This document shows positions 46,190-52,354 of a stretch of 52,354 nt of DNA, piece by piece. Every line of letters begins with the position of its first letter. Within the stretch, counting starts at the first letter, position 1. Position numbers and translations under genes: made by a program. The stretch is from a virus. The DNA lies in the IMG/VR virus record IMGVR_UViG_3300036785_000717, positions 1 through 52,354 of that record; one strand, written 5' to 3'. Below the pieces are notes generated by a model. The model was given only the letters and a program-made list of their open reading frames with translations, made no database searches and was not told where the DNA came from.

Positions 46190-46750
46190 TCAGAGGGCGC
46201 GATAAAGACCCACAGCGTAGCCGACGATGCGGGCGTCGCCTCTCAGAGGGGTCTCTTGCAGACGCGCCAATTCCGCGTCGTAGGCGACCAATGCTACGCC
46301 CTTGCCCTTGTGGCGCCGGGTGTTGATCACCACCTTATCGCCCCGCTGAATCGGCCCGGCGTCGTTGGGCGCGACGATCACCACCATGTGATCGTGGACG
46401 GCCAACGGCAGCTTGGCGAACATCCCCATGGGCAGAAACCAGTGGCGACCGTTGGCGAGGTCGCAGGGATCGGCGATCTGCGGCGTCAGGCGCTCCACGT
46501 TGATCTCACGTAGCTTCAGCGGTTTGTCCAGCACGCTGGGCGACTTGCCCCGGCCATATTCGAACCACTCCGGGTCGGAATTGAACAGGTCGGCCAGCAG
46601 GTCGAGGACCTTGGCGCGGGGCCGGATCTTGTCCTGTTCATACTGGCTGATCGCCGCGCGCGTGATGCCCAGATTGGCGGCCAGCTGGGCTTGGTTGAGG
46701 TTGTAGTCCTTTCGCGCCGCGAGGATGCGCTGACCGACACTGTCGCTCAT
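46190..46750 (-). CDS. CI-like lysogeny repressor, XRE HTH plus S24-type domain
   Basis: A 186-residue protein. The HTH is near residues 6-40 (RILAARKDYNLNQAQLAANL, GITRAAISQYEQD). The C-terminal domain has the S24/LexA-like layout (IQRGDKVVINTRR, then ARLQETPLRGDARIVGYAVG). The usual Ser of the D-S-M-E motif is replaced by Ala-Gly (PNDAGPIQRGD), and the Lys expected before RLQ is also absent. Self-cleavage is therefore unlikely. The ATG at 46750 is 13 bases from the operator at 46763-46782. It probably maintains lysogeny. Confidence 0.8.
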   Translation of the reverse strand: MSDSVGQRILAARKDYNLNQAQLAANLGITRAAISQYEQDKIRPRAKVLDLLADLFNSDPEWFEYGRGKSPSVLDKPLKLREINVERLTPQIADPCDLANGRHWFLPMGMFAKLPLAVHDHMVVIVAPNDAGPIQRGDKVVINTRRHKGKGVALVAYDAELARLQETPLRGDARIVGYAVGLYRAL

Positions 46751-46762
46751 TGGACAGGCTCC

Positions 46763-46782
46763 ACTTGACGCAAAAAGTAAGT
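46763..46782 (+). promoter_or_regulatory. dispersed motif in the repressor/Cro-like interval
   Basis: ACTTGACGCAAAAAGTAAGT, with CC before and GG after, giving outer arms CCACTT/AAGTGG. It lies between divergent repressor and Cro-like genes, the standard place for a CI/Cro operator. The TTGACG can serve as the -35 of the rightward promoter. Confidence 0.75.
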
Positions 46783-46828
46783 GGGACAAGAGTGCCCACG
46801 GGTGGAAGCACCAAAGGCAAAGATCGCC

Positions 46829-47083
46829 ATGGCAAAGCGCATCGGCATCCCTACTGAAGCGGCGGAGCGAGCGGTCGAGGCCTTCCGGTACTCGCAGTAC
46901 GGACGATTCGCGGAGATCGGTCGCGAGCTTGGCATCTCCAAGCAAGCGATCTCTGGCTGGCGGGCGGTCCCTGCCGAATGGGTTCGCCAGCTTTCAGACA
47001 TCACGGGCATTCCTGCGTGGCGCCTCCGACCCGACCTGTACGACGCGCCGCCCCCCGAGACGACCGACGCAACAGGCCGATAG
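46829..47083 (+). CDS. Cro-like (YdaS-type) regulator
   Basis: An 84-residue protein with an HTH near residues 27-47 (FAEIGRELGISKQAISGWRA), followed by VPAEWVRQLSDITGIPAWRL, the layout of YdaS/Cro-type phage proteins. It is divergent from the repressor and probably competes for the same operator to start lytic growth. The ATG at 46829 is chosen; a GTG at 46781 would overlap the operator. Confidence 0.75.
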   Translation: MAKRIGIPTEAAERAVEAFRYSQYGRFAEIGRELGISKQAISGWRAVPAEWVRQLSDITGIPAWRLRPDLYDAPPPETTDATGR

Positions 47084-47085
47084 CG

Positions 47086-47105
47086 CCTTACTTTCCTTGT
47101 CAAGC
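47086..47105 (-). promoter_or_regulatory. dispersed motif, reverse orientation
   Basis: Leftward it reads GCTTGACAAGGAAAGTAAGG. It is in the 63-base gap between the Cro-like gene and the resolvase gene. A second partly symmetrical GGCTTGTCAAGCC follows at about 47108-47120. Together they could control the replication genes. Confidence 0.6.
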
Positions 47106-47146
47106 GTGGCTTGTCAAGCCGCGCTTCTTCTGAAGGAATGCAAACA

Positions 47147-47641
47147 ATGGTTGCGGTGGTTCTTGGAATTGACATCGGTGCTAATGGAGCCATTGCGATA
47201 CTCACTATCTCTGGTGAGTTGCTTAACGTCGTCGACATGCCTTCGTTGCCTGAGGCGAATGGTCGCCGCGCCACCAACGCCGCCCTGCTCTCGAACATCA
47301 TCGCCGAGTCGAACGCCGACCGGATCTTCTGCGAGTTCGTGGCCGCTAGACCCACGGACGCCAAGGTCGCCGCCTTCGCCTTCGGGCGCGCTCGTGGAGT
47401 CATCGAGGGTATTGCCGGCGCCTTCGACCTTCCCATCGTCTGGATCACGCCGCCCGTCTGGAAGCGGTTCGCCGGAGTGCCGCCTGGCAAGGAGAACAAG
47501 GACGTGGCCCGGAGCCGGGCCATCGCCCGCTGGCCCAAGCACGCGCAGCGGTTCGCCCGCAAGACGGACATCGACCGCGCCGAGGCCTGCCTCATCGGCG
47601 CTGCAGGCCTGGCGCGGGCTGGCCTGGAGGTCGCGGCATGA
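47147..47641 (+). CDS. RuvC-like Holliday junction resolvase
   Basis: A 164-residue RNase H-fold protein. Acidic residues match RuvC: Asp9 in GIDIGANGA, Glu63 in FCEFVAARP, and Asp143/Glu146 in IDRAEACLIGAAG. It cuts four-way junctions formed in recombination or before packaging. The ATG at 47147 is nine bases after GAAGGA; the earlier ATG at 47138 touches that site. It overlaps the ParB-like gene by four bases. Confidence 0.8.
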   Translation: MVAVVLGIDIGANGAIAILTISGELLNVVDMPSLPEANGRRATNAALLSNIIAESNADRIFCEFVAARPTDAKVAAFAFGRARGVIEGIAGAFDLPIVWITPPVWKRFAGVPPGKENKDVARSRAIARWPKHAQRFARKTDIDRAEACLIGAAGLARAGLEVAA

Positions 47642-48492
47642 CCCATCACCATCCACTCGCCGATCTGTTCCCGATGATGGCGGACGATGACCTTGCCGAC
47701 TTGGCGGCGGATATCCGCGACCACGGCCAGCTGCATCCGATTCTGGTGGACGAGGAGGACCGCATCGTCGACGGGCGCAACCGAGCCAGGGCGTGCGAGA
47801 TCGCGGGCGTCGAACCCCGCACGGAGGTGTTCACGGGCGACATCGCGGCGCTCGTCGTCTCGGCGAACCTCGCCCGCCGGAACCTGAAGAAAGGCCAGCA
47901 GGCGATGGCGCTGGCGATGATCTACCCGGAGACGCGGCGCGGGCGGGGTGCGCAGGACGGCGCGAGAAAAGGCGCAGAAACTTCGTCTTTTAGCTACCGC
48001 CGGCTTCAGCAGGCCCGGACTGTTCTCAGCCACTCGCGCGCCTTGGCCGAGGACGTGATCGCCGACCGGGTGTCGCTGGATGTGGCGCTGAACCAGGTGC
48101 AAGCCGAGCAGCGGGCGTCGGAGACGGCTACGGAGAAGCGGGCGCGGCTGGGCGCGATAGCCCCTGACTTGGCCGATCTGGTGGATGACGAGCGGCTGGG
48201 GTTGGATGAAGCGCTGGCCGCCGCCGATGAGCGCAAGCGGCAGGCGGACGCCATGGAGACGAACAAGCGCGAGACGTTCTATCGCCTTGCCGAAGGCGCG
48301 TTCCACGGCACGACAGCGTTTGCGAACGAAGGCTTCACGCAAGGGTTCGTGGAACGCCTCGCCGATCCTGAGTTCGCGCGGATGCTGCTGCTGCGTGTGA
48401 GGCCGCAGGGCGGGCGGCTCGCCGACATAGTGGCGGGGGCCGAGGTGTTCATCGAAATTCTGAAACGGGTCACAAAGACGGAGGCCACATGA
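47638..48492 (+). CDS. ParB/Spo0J-like protein
   Basis: A 284-residue protein. The N-terminal domain has LAADIRDHGQLHPILVDEED and IVDGRNRARACEIAG, the ParB/sulfiredoxin-like CTP-binding motifs, then a helical region (LKKGQQAMALAMIYPETRRG). A C-terminal coiled stretch may dimerise. Its role may be replication control, partition or DNA-transaction regulation. It is joined by ATGA overlaps to the resolvase and the next gene. Confidence 0.75.
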   Translation: MTHHHPLADLFPMMADDDLADLAADIRDHGQLHPILVDEEDRIVDGRNRARACEIAGVEPRTEVFTGDIAALVVSANLARRNLKKGQQAMALAMIYPETRRGRGAQDGARKGAETSSFSYRRLQQARTVLSHSRALAEDVIADRVSLDVALNQVQAEQRASETATEKRARLGAIAPDLADLVDDERLGLDEALAAADERKRQADAMETNKRETFYRLAEGAFHGTTAFANEGFTQGFVERLADPEFARMLLLRVRPQGGRLADIVAGAEVFIEILKRVTKTEAT

Positions 48493-49028
48493 TGTCGGAG
48501 ATGTCGGCTTATCTCAGCAATGAGAAGCGCAACTATCTAGAGGCCACCAAGCAGACAGGGGGCACCGCGCGCGGGTTTCGCGAACTCATCAAGCGGAAGT
48601 ACGAGGCCGACAAGGACAGCTTCCTGAAGATGGCGCTCGACGCCACGATGGAGGCGACGACGCATGTTTGGCAAAGGGCGCCGCGCCGGGTTGGCCCGGA
48701 TCTGTTCAGTTTGGCGGGTTACACGATCCCCGAGTATCTGACGCGCCCCCGCTATGCGGTGCCGGATGCTGACGACGACGCTGAAGACACTGAAGACACT
48801 GAAGACGAAGAGGACGAGGACAGCTTCGAGAAGGTCGCCCAGGCTTACGCGACGGTTCAAGACCTCGTCGCCGACGCAACGCTGAAACTTCGGAAGGCGG
48901 CGCAGTCAGCGACGGCCGCTGAGCGCGAAATGAAGGCCGCCGACGAGGCGCTGCGCCGTGCGCGCGGCGTGCGCTCAGCGTTGCTTGCCGATATCGCTGA
49001 TCGCGCACTGCCCCGCGCTGCCGAATGA
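48489..49028 (+). CDS. protein of unknown function with acidic repeat
   Basis: A 179-residue protein with a helical N-terminus (GFRELIKRKYEADKDSFLKM), a tandem acidic run (DDDAEDTEDTEDEEDEDSF, from repeated GAAGACACT codons) and a coiled-coil C-terminus rich in Ala, Arg and Glu. It may interact with the ParB-like protein or the helicase. It is coupled upstream. An alternative second ATG follows one codon later. Confidence 0.65.
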   Translation: MMSEMSAYLSNEKRNYLEATKQTGGTARGFRELIKRKYEADKDSFLKMALDATMEATTHVWQRAPRRVGPDLFSLAGYTIPEYLTRPRYAVPDADDDAEDTEDTEDEEDEDSFEKVAQAYATVQDLVADATLKLRKAAQSATAAEREMKAADEALRRARGVRSALLADIADRALPRAAE

Positions 49029-49035
49029 AAGCCTC

Positions 49036-50979
49036 GTGCCCGGTGAGGATCATCTCCGCACCTTCATGGAGCCCGTAGCCCGGTTGCTACTCGGCGATCC
49101 CAACCCACACCTCTCGAACGCCAAGATCCTCCGCTGGGGATCGCGCGGCTCCCTGGCCGTCGACGTCGAGAAGGGCGTGTTCTTCAACAATGAAGCCGGC
49201 GAGGGCGGCGGCGTCCTCGCCTTCATCGAACAGCACGAGATGATCAGCCACGCCGCCGCCCGCGACTGGCTGCACGATCACTTCCCCGAGTCCAAGCCGC
49301 GGCCCAACGGCCACGACCCCGCCGGCATCAAGGAGGCCTACCCCTACCACGACGTCGACGGAACGCTGCTGTCCGAGGTCTGCCGCAAATTCCCAAAGGC
49401 CTTCGTCCAGCGCAAGCCCGACGGCCACGACGGCTGGATATGGTCGACCAAGGGCGTCAAGCCCGTCCCCTACCGCCTGCCTGACCTCATCGCCGCCATC
49501 GCCGCCGGCAAGACCATCTGGATCGTCGAGGGCGAGAAGGACGTCGATCGGCTGCGCTCTCTGGGCCTAGCGGCCACCACCAACCCCGGCGGGGCCGGCA
49601 AGTGGAAGCCGGCGCTCAACGCCTACTTCATCGGCGCCGACGTCGTCGTGGTCAGCGACCACGACCCGCAGTCCAAAAGCCCTCAGGGCGAGCCCCTGTG
49701 GCACGCAGACGGGCGTCCGGTGCTGCCCGGCCAGGATCATGCCCAGGCCGTGGCAAGGGCCCTGACGGGCGTCGCAGCGCGCGTACGGGTGCTCGACCTC
49801 GGCACGGCCTGGCCCAGCTGCCCACCCAAGGGCGACGCCTCCGACTACCTCGACGCCGGCCACACCGCCGCCGACCTCGAAGCCCTCGCCGAGGGCCTGC
49901 AGGTCCCAGCCGTCAAGGCCCCCGCCATCCACCGGAACCTGTTCACGGGCGACCAGCTGGAAGGCGTCCCCGTGCCGCCGCGCCTCTGGCACGTCCGCGA
50001 CCTCATCCCCGCCCGCACCGTCACCCTCCTGGGCGGCGACGGCGGGGTCGGCAAGTCCACCCTCGCCCTGCAGCTGGCGATCGCCACCGCCGCCGAAATG
50101 CGGTGGCTGGGCTATGAGGTGCGCGGCGGACGCGCCCTCTACGTCTCCGCCGAAGACGATCGCGACGAGATCCACCGACGCACCGACTATATCACCCTGC
50201 ACTACGGCATCGCCTACGAACGCCTCGCAGGCCTCATCCTGTGGACCCTCGCCGACGAAGACGCCGTGCTGGTGTCGGGCTCCCCAGGGCAGCGCCTGGA
50301 GGTCATGGCGCGCTGGGAGGAACTGGAGGGCCTGGTGCGGCGTGAGCGACCCACGCTCATCGTCCTCGACAGCCTGGCCGACTTCTACGGCGCCAATGAG
50401 AACGAGCGCGCCCAGGTGCGCCAGTTCGTCCGCATCCTGCGCGGCCTGGCGGCGCCAGACGACGCCGCCGTCGTCCTCCTGAGCCACCCCTCGCTCACCG
50501 GGTTGTCGACTGGCACAGGCCTCTCAGGATCCACCGCCTGGAATAACTCAGTGCGCTCACGCCTCTCCTTCGCCGCCGTCGTCGACGAAGAAGGCAAAAC
50601 CTCCCCGGATCTACGCACGCTCACCGTCAAAAAAGCCAACTACGCCCAGGCCGGCAGCGAGATGCGACTGCACTGGGCCGGCGGCGCCTTCGTCAACGAC
50701 GACGCCGAGCGGATGTCCTTCGACAAACGCATCGACGACGACGAGCGCTTCCTCATGCTGCTCGACGCCTTCGCCGCCGACGGGCGCACCGTCAGCCACA
50801 ACCCAGGACACGCCTACGCCCCCGCCCTGTTCGCACAGGATCCACGCGGCCGCGGCGTCACCTCCAAGGCCTTCGGCGCGGCCATGAACCGCCTGTTTGC
50901 AAATGGTATCGTCCGCGCCGACACCAGAGGCCCGCCCTCTAAACGGGTCAGCTTTATCGCCCGGACGGTGGCCATTTAA
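49036..50979 (+). CDS. TOPRIM primase / RecA-type (AAA_25) helicase
   Basis: A 647-residue protein. The TOPRIM motif is IVEGEKDVD with Glu165 and VVSDHDPQ with Asp208/Asp210. The RecA-like ATPase has Walker A LLGGDGGVGKSTLAL (Lys340) and Walker B LIVLDSLADFYG (Asp445), followed by an HPSLTG-type motif. It combines primer synthesis-related and unwinding functions, like phage RepA-type primase-helicases. The N-terminus lacks a Cys zinc finger. GTG 49036 is chosen, with ATG 49066 as an alternative. It probably starts replication at the downstream origin-like region. Confidence 0.8.
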   Translation: MPGEDHLRTFMEPVARLLLGDPNPHLSNAKILRWGSRGSLAVDVEKGVFFNNEAGEGGGVLAFIEQHEMISHAAARDWLHDHFPESKPRPNGHDPAGIKEAYPYHDVDGTLLSEVCRKFPKAFVQRKPDGHDGWIWSTKGVKPVPYRLPDLIAAIAAGKTIWIVEGEKDVDRLRSLGLAATTNPGGAGKWKPALNAYFIGADVVVVSDHDPQSKSPQGEPLWHADGRPVLPGQDHAQAVARALTGVAARVRVLDLGTAWPSCPPKGDASDYLDAGHTAADLEALAEGLQVPAVKAPAIHRNLFTGDQLEGVPVPPRLWHVRDLIPARTVTLLGGDGGVGKSTLALQLAIATAAEMRWLGYEVRGGRALYVSAEDDRDEIHRRTDYITLHYGIAYERLAGLILWTLADEDAVLVSGSPGQRLEVMARWEELEGLVRRERPTLIVLDSLADFYGANENERAQVRQFVRILRGLAAPDDAAVVLLSHPSLTGLSTGTGLSGSTAWNNSVRSRLSFAAVVDEEGKTSPDLRTLTVKKANYAQAGSEMRLHWAGGAFVNDDAERMSFDKRIDDDERFLMLLDAFAADGRTVSHNPGHAYAPALFAQDPRGRGVTSKAFGAAMNRLFANGIVRADTRGPPSKRVSFIARTVAI

Positions 50980-51048
50980 CGGCGCAAAGTGCAAGACGTC
51001 CCCCACTTCACTCGCCTGCGTTCGCTCGCCACGATCCTACACTCACCC

Positions 51049-51101
51049 CTTCTCACGCCAATTTGCATGAATTCACTCGACCCTTCTCTCGCCAATTTGC
51101 A
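51049..51101. repeat. two direct repeats, iteron-like
   Basis: CTTCTCACGCCAATTTGCA (51049-51067) and CTTCTCTCGCCAATTTGCA (51083-51101) match at 18 of 19 bases and are 34 bases apart. CACTC-containing words recur around them (51006, 51040, 51073, 51107). They follow the primase-helicase gene and precede an AT-rich tract, which is the usual layout of a replication origin. Confidence 0.6.
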
Positions 51102-51171
51102 GGGTACACTCGCTCGAAACCACCATTCGATCGCCATTCACACGACCAGCTAAGGTTGTTCTTCTCTCCCC

Positions 51172-51194
51172 TATATATACTACGTATATATATA
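51172..51194. other. AT-rich tract, candidate unwinding element
   Basis: TATATATACTACGTATATAT and three more A/T bases form a nearly pure A/T, near-palindromic run in an otherwise GC-rich genome. It lies between the iterons and the long inverted repeat. Confidence 0.5.
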
Positions 51195-51198
51195 CCCC

Positions 51199-51254
51199 AG
51201 CCCCCGCCTCCGGCGGCGGGGCTCGCTAGGGCTCGCCCGCCGGAGGCGGGGGCT
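51199..51254. terminator. long GC-rich inverted repeat, terminator or cruciform
   Basis: An 18-base arm starting AGCCCCCGCCTCCGGCGG (51199-51216) pairs perfectly with 51237-51254 around a 20-base loop. No U-run follows, so a bidirectional terminator or an origin cruciform is more likely than a simple terminator. It could end transcription from the replication operon. Confidence 0.6.
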
Positions 51255-51283
51255 ATAGCCGCTGGATCGTTTATCATCCGGCC

Positions 51284-51364
51284 ATGACCCCCGAGCGCGC
51301 CTTCGCCTGGATCCTGTTCCTCCTCGCCGCAGGCCTGCTCGTCTTCCTGCTCTGGCCGGCGTAG
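51284..51364 (+). CDS. 26-residue single-TM peptide
   Basis: An ATG-started frame, MTPERAFAWILFLLAAGLLV, ending FLLWPA. It is one hydrophobic helix with a charged start. G/C-ending codons agree with the host phage style. No clear ribosome site is seen, so it may not be expressed. Small one-TM peptides can be holin regulators or toxins; nothing specific supports either. Confidence 0.4.
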   Translation: MTPERAFAWILFLLAAGLLVFLLWPA

Positions 51365-51503
51365 CATCAGGCGTTGCGGCGGCGTGGAGAGCAGACACGC
51401 GTCGGAGGTGCAACCGGACCAGCGAGCCAGCCCCCCGCTGAACACCGGGAGCGTCGAGGCCGGAGTTCCGAGCCAGAGCCGGCGTCGCGCCCGGCCCGCA
51501 ACA

Positions 51504-51550
51504 ACCCTGATATCCAAGTGGTTGACACCATGATATCAGGGTCGTAGGGT
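51504..51550 (+). promoter_or_regulatory. promoter embedded in an 11-base inverted repeat
   Basis: ACCCTGATATC (51504-51514) is inverted at GATATCAGGGT (51532-51542). Between them lies TTGACA (51522-51527), and 17 bases on is TAGGGT (51545-51550), a plausible -10. Binding to the arms would cover the -35, so this looks like an operator controlling the genes at 51573 and 51749. Confidence 0.55.
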
Positions 51551-51572
51551 GAGGTCTCGAAACGGAGACACC

Positions 51573-51752
51573 ATGCGCCACACAGTCACCATCACCGCCG
51601 ACGGCCTCGGCCCTCGCAATTTCCATCTGCTCGACAAAGACCGCGCCGACCGCTTCGCAGCCAAGATCCTCCGCGACGGCGGCGAGGTTCACACCGTCCG
51701 CCCCACGACCCGCGAGGAAATCATCGCGCTCATCCGCAGCATCTCCGCATGA
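51573..51752 (+). CDS. small protein of unknown function
   Basis: A 59-residue protein, MRHTVTITADGLGPRNFHLL, with a C-terminal TTREEIIALIRSIS helix. GGAG lies 5 bases before the ATG at 51573 and is the closing arm of a GTCTC/GAGAC hairpin. It overlaps the next gene by four bases. Together they look like a small two-gene unit. Confidence 0.6.
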   Translation: MRHTVTITADGLGPRNFHLLDKDRADRFAAKILRDGGEVHTVRPTTREEIIALIRSISA

Positions 51753-51937
51753 GCCACAAGCGCCAAACCCCCCGCACGGGCATCCTGCTCAGGCTTGAAC
51801 CCGACGAACTCGCCGCCATCGACGCCGCACGAGGCGACACGCCACGCACCCAGTGGATCGTCGCCAAGGCGATGGCCAACACCGAATGCCCGCGCTGCGG
51901 GCTGATCAACGGGCATCGCTACCCCTGCGTCCAATGA
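51749..51937 (+). CDS. small ribbon-helix-helix-like protein with Cys pair
   Basis: A 62-residue protein. The N-terminus (TGILLRLEPDELAAIDAARG, then TPRTQWIVAKAMAN) resembles a ribbon-helix-helix DNA-binding protein. It ends with CPRCGLINGHRYPC, three Cys and a His that could bind zinc. It may bind the inverted repeat at 51504-51542 as an autoregulator; that is inference. Confidence 0.6.
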   Translation: MSHKRQTPRTGILLRLEPDELAAIDAARGDTPRTQWIVAKAMANTECPRCGLINGHRYPCVQ

Positions 51938-51966
51938 CCCCGTAGGGGTGCTTCACGATCAACATC

Positions 51967-51995
51967 GCGCCCGTCAGGCCTAGCTTGGCGGGCGC
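51967..51995 (+). terminator. stem-loop terminator after the RHH-like gene
   Basis: A 7-base GC stem (GCGCCCG with CGGGCGC) and a 15-base loop is followed by TTTG, 30 bases after the RHH-like stop. The U-tract is short, so strength is uncertain. Confidence 0.45.
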
Positions 51996-52055
51996 TTTGC
52001 TGTGGCCACGCGGCCATCCGCCCCCCCCCAGAACATCACCGGAACGCCCCGATCA

Positions 52056-52088
52056 CCAAAACCTCCGCGCTTTTCGTCGAGGTTTTGG
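52056..52088. terminator. stem-loop, probable terminator
   Basis: A perfect 10-base stem CCAAAACCTC/GAGGTTTTGG has a 13-base loop containing TTTT. One side ends in TTTTGGGGTTG, and the reverse side also has a T-rich arm, so it could stop transcription in either direction. Confidence 0.5.
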
Positions 52089-52354
52089 GGTTGCTTTCCT
52101 CAAGGCGACGCACTGGCTCAGCTTTTTAAGCCGCGCCCTCGAACGCAAGGCGAACCGGGGGCGGAACGAATCGGGGACGTACCGGACAATTCAGGGTGTC
52201 CGGGCCTTGTCCGGGAGGAAAATTCCGGAGGTTTATTCCCCTTGACACAGAGGGGAGGCCTCTTGCGCAGGCCCTCTTGCGCCCATATCGAACCGCCCTC
52301 TCGGCCCCTTCTCGCACGTCGTCAAGCTGTTGTAAGATCGCGCGCGGATGCCTC

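Larger units (their letters stand above)
51938..52354. other. non-coding region with several stem-loops
   Basis: I see no convincing gene here. It holds ACCCC/GGGGT (about 51938-51950), GCGCCCG/CGGGCGC (51967-51995, followed by TTTG), CCAAAACCTC/GAGGTTTTGG (52056-52088), CCGGACA/TGTCCGG near 52172-52203, and CCCCTTGACACAGAGGGG (about 52237-52254) with a possible -35. Downstream, CTCTTGCGC occurs twice. Confidence 0.45.

Noticed and set aside
48779-48830. GAAGACACT tandem units considered as a CRISPR-like or regulatory repeat
   Set aside because: They are in frame and simply encode an acidic stretch. No spacers are present.
51365-51500. Possible tRNA or structured RNA in the GC-rich gap
   Set aside because: No cloverleaf, T-loop or anticodon arm could be drawn by eye.
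51384-51533. GTG-started 49-residue frame before the small promoter
   Set aside because: It lacks a ribosome site, is Arg/Ser/Pro-rich and runs through the inverted repeat and the -35 box, so regulation explains the sequence better.
52237-52260. TTGACA at 52241 considered as another copy of the dispersed motif
   Set aside because: The GTAAGT half is missing at N7 spacing; only the -35-like word matches.

Overview
The window is phage DNA, most likely part of a temperate podovirus-like phage or prophage of a GC-rich alphaproteobacterium (Caulobacterales or Rhizobiales would fit; this is inference). Support comes from the strong G/C bias at third codon positions, tightly packed genes with ATGA overlaps, an HK97-type capsid gene, short-tail adaptor and ejection proteins, a tyrosine integrase with an excisionase-like gene, and a divergent repressor/Cro-like switch. 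No terminase, portal, sheath or tape-measure gene is visible, so part of the phage lies outside the window.

Layout. (1) 15-736: the end of a morphogenesis block with a small lipoprotein. (2) 780-7173, rightward: an accessory cassette with a PAPS-reductase-like protein, a mosaic DNA cytosine-5 methyltransferase, a GHKL ATPase joined to a zincin-like region, small proteins, a small HTH regulator and a Cys/His-rich protein. (3) 7168-10847, leftward: a coupled set of small genes with a YkgJ-type Cys protein and two DNA-binding proteins. (4) 11013-33398, rightward: the virion operon, with capsid, fibre-like proteins, head-tail adaptors, a tail hub/stabilisation protein, a GNAT acetyltransferase and three very large ejection-type proteins, the last ending in a SleB-like cell-wall hydrolase. 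(5) 33410-37140: an HNH endonuclease, tail-tip proteins, an Xis-like gene and the integrase, with paired 23-bp repeats in front of it. (6) 37083-46084, leftward: about 23 mostly uncharacterised early genes in a coupled chain, ending at its promoter-proximal side in a YqaJ exonuclease and a probable annealing protein. (7) 46190-47083: repressor and Cro-like gene. (8) 47147-50979, rightward: RuvC-like resolvase, ParB-like protein and TOPRIM/RecA-type primase-helicase. (9) 50980-52354: a mostly non-coding, origin-like region with iterons, an AT tract, a long inverted repeat and a few small genes.

The most striking feature is a dispersed 20-bp motif, ACTTGAC-N7-GTAAGT. I count ten copies at gene boundaries, including the repressor/Cro interval and in front of most operons, and one copy is a perfect palindrome. 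It looks like a phage-wide operator or promoter element that ties the modules to one regulator. Other leads are the methyltransferase/PAPS-reductase-like/GHKL-zincin cassette, a repressor whose peptidase dyad appears lost, a nested reading frame inside an ejection protein gene, and the origin-like region.
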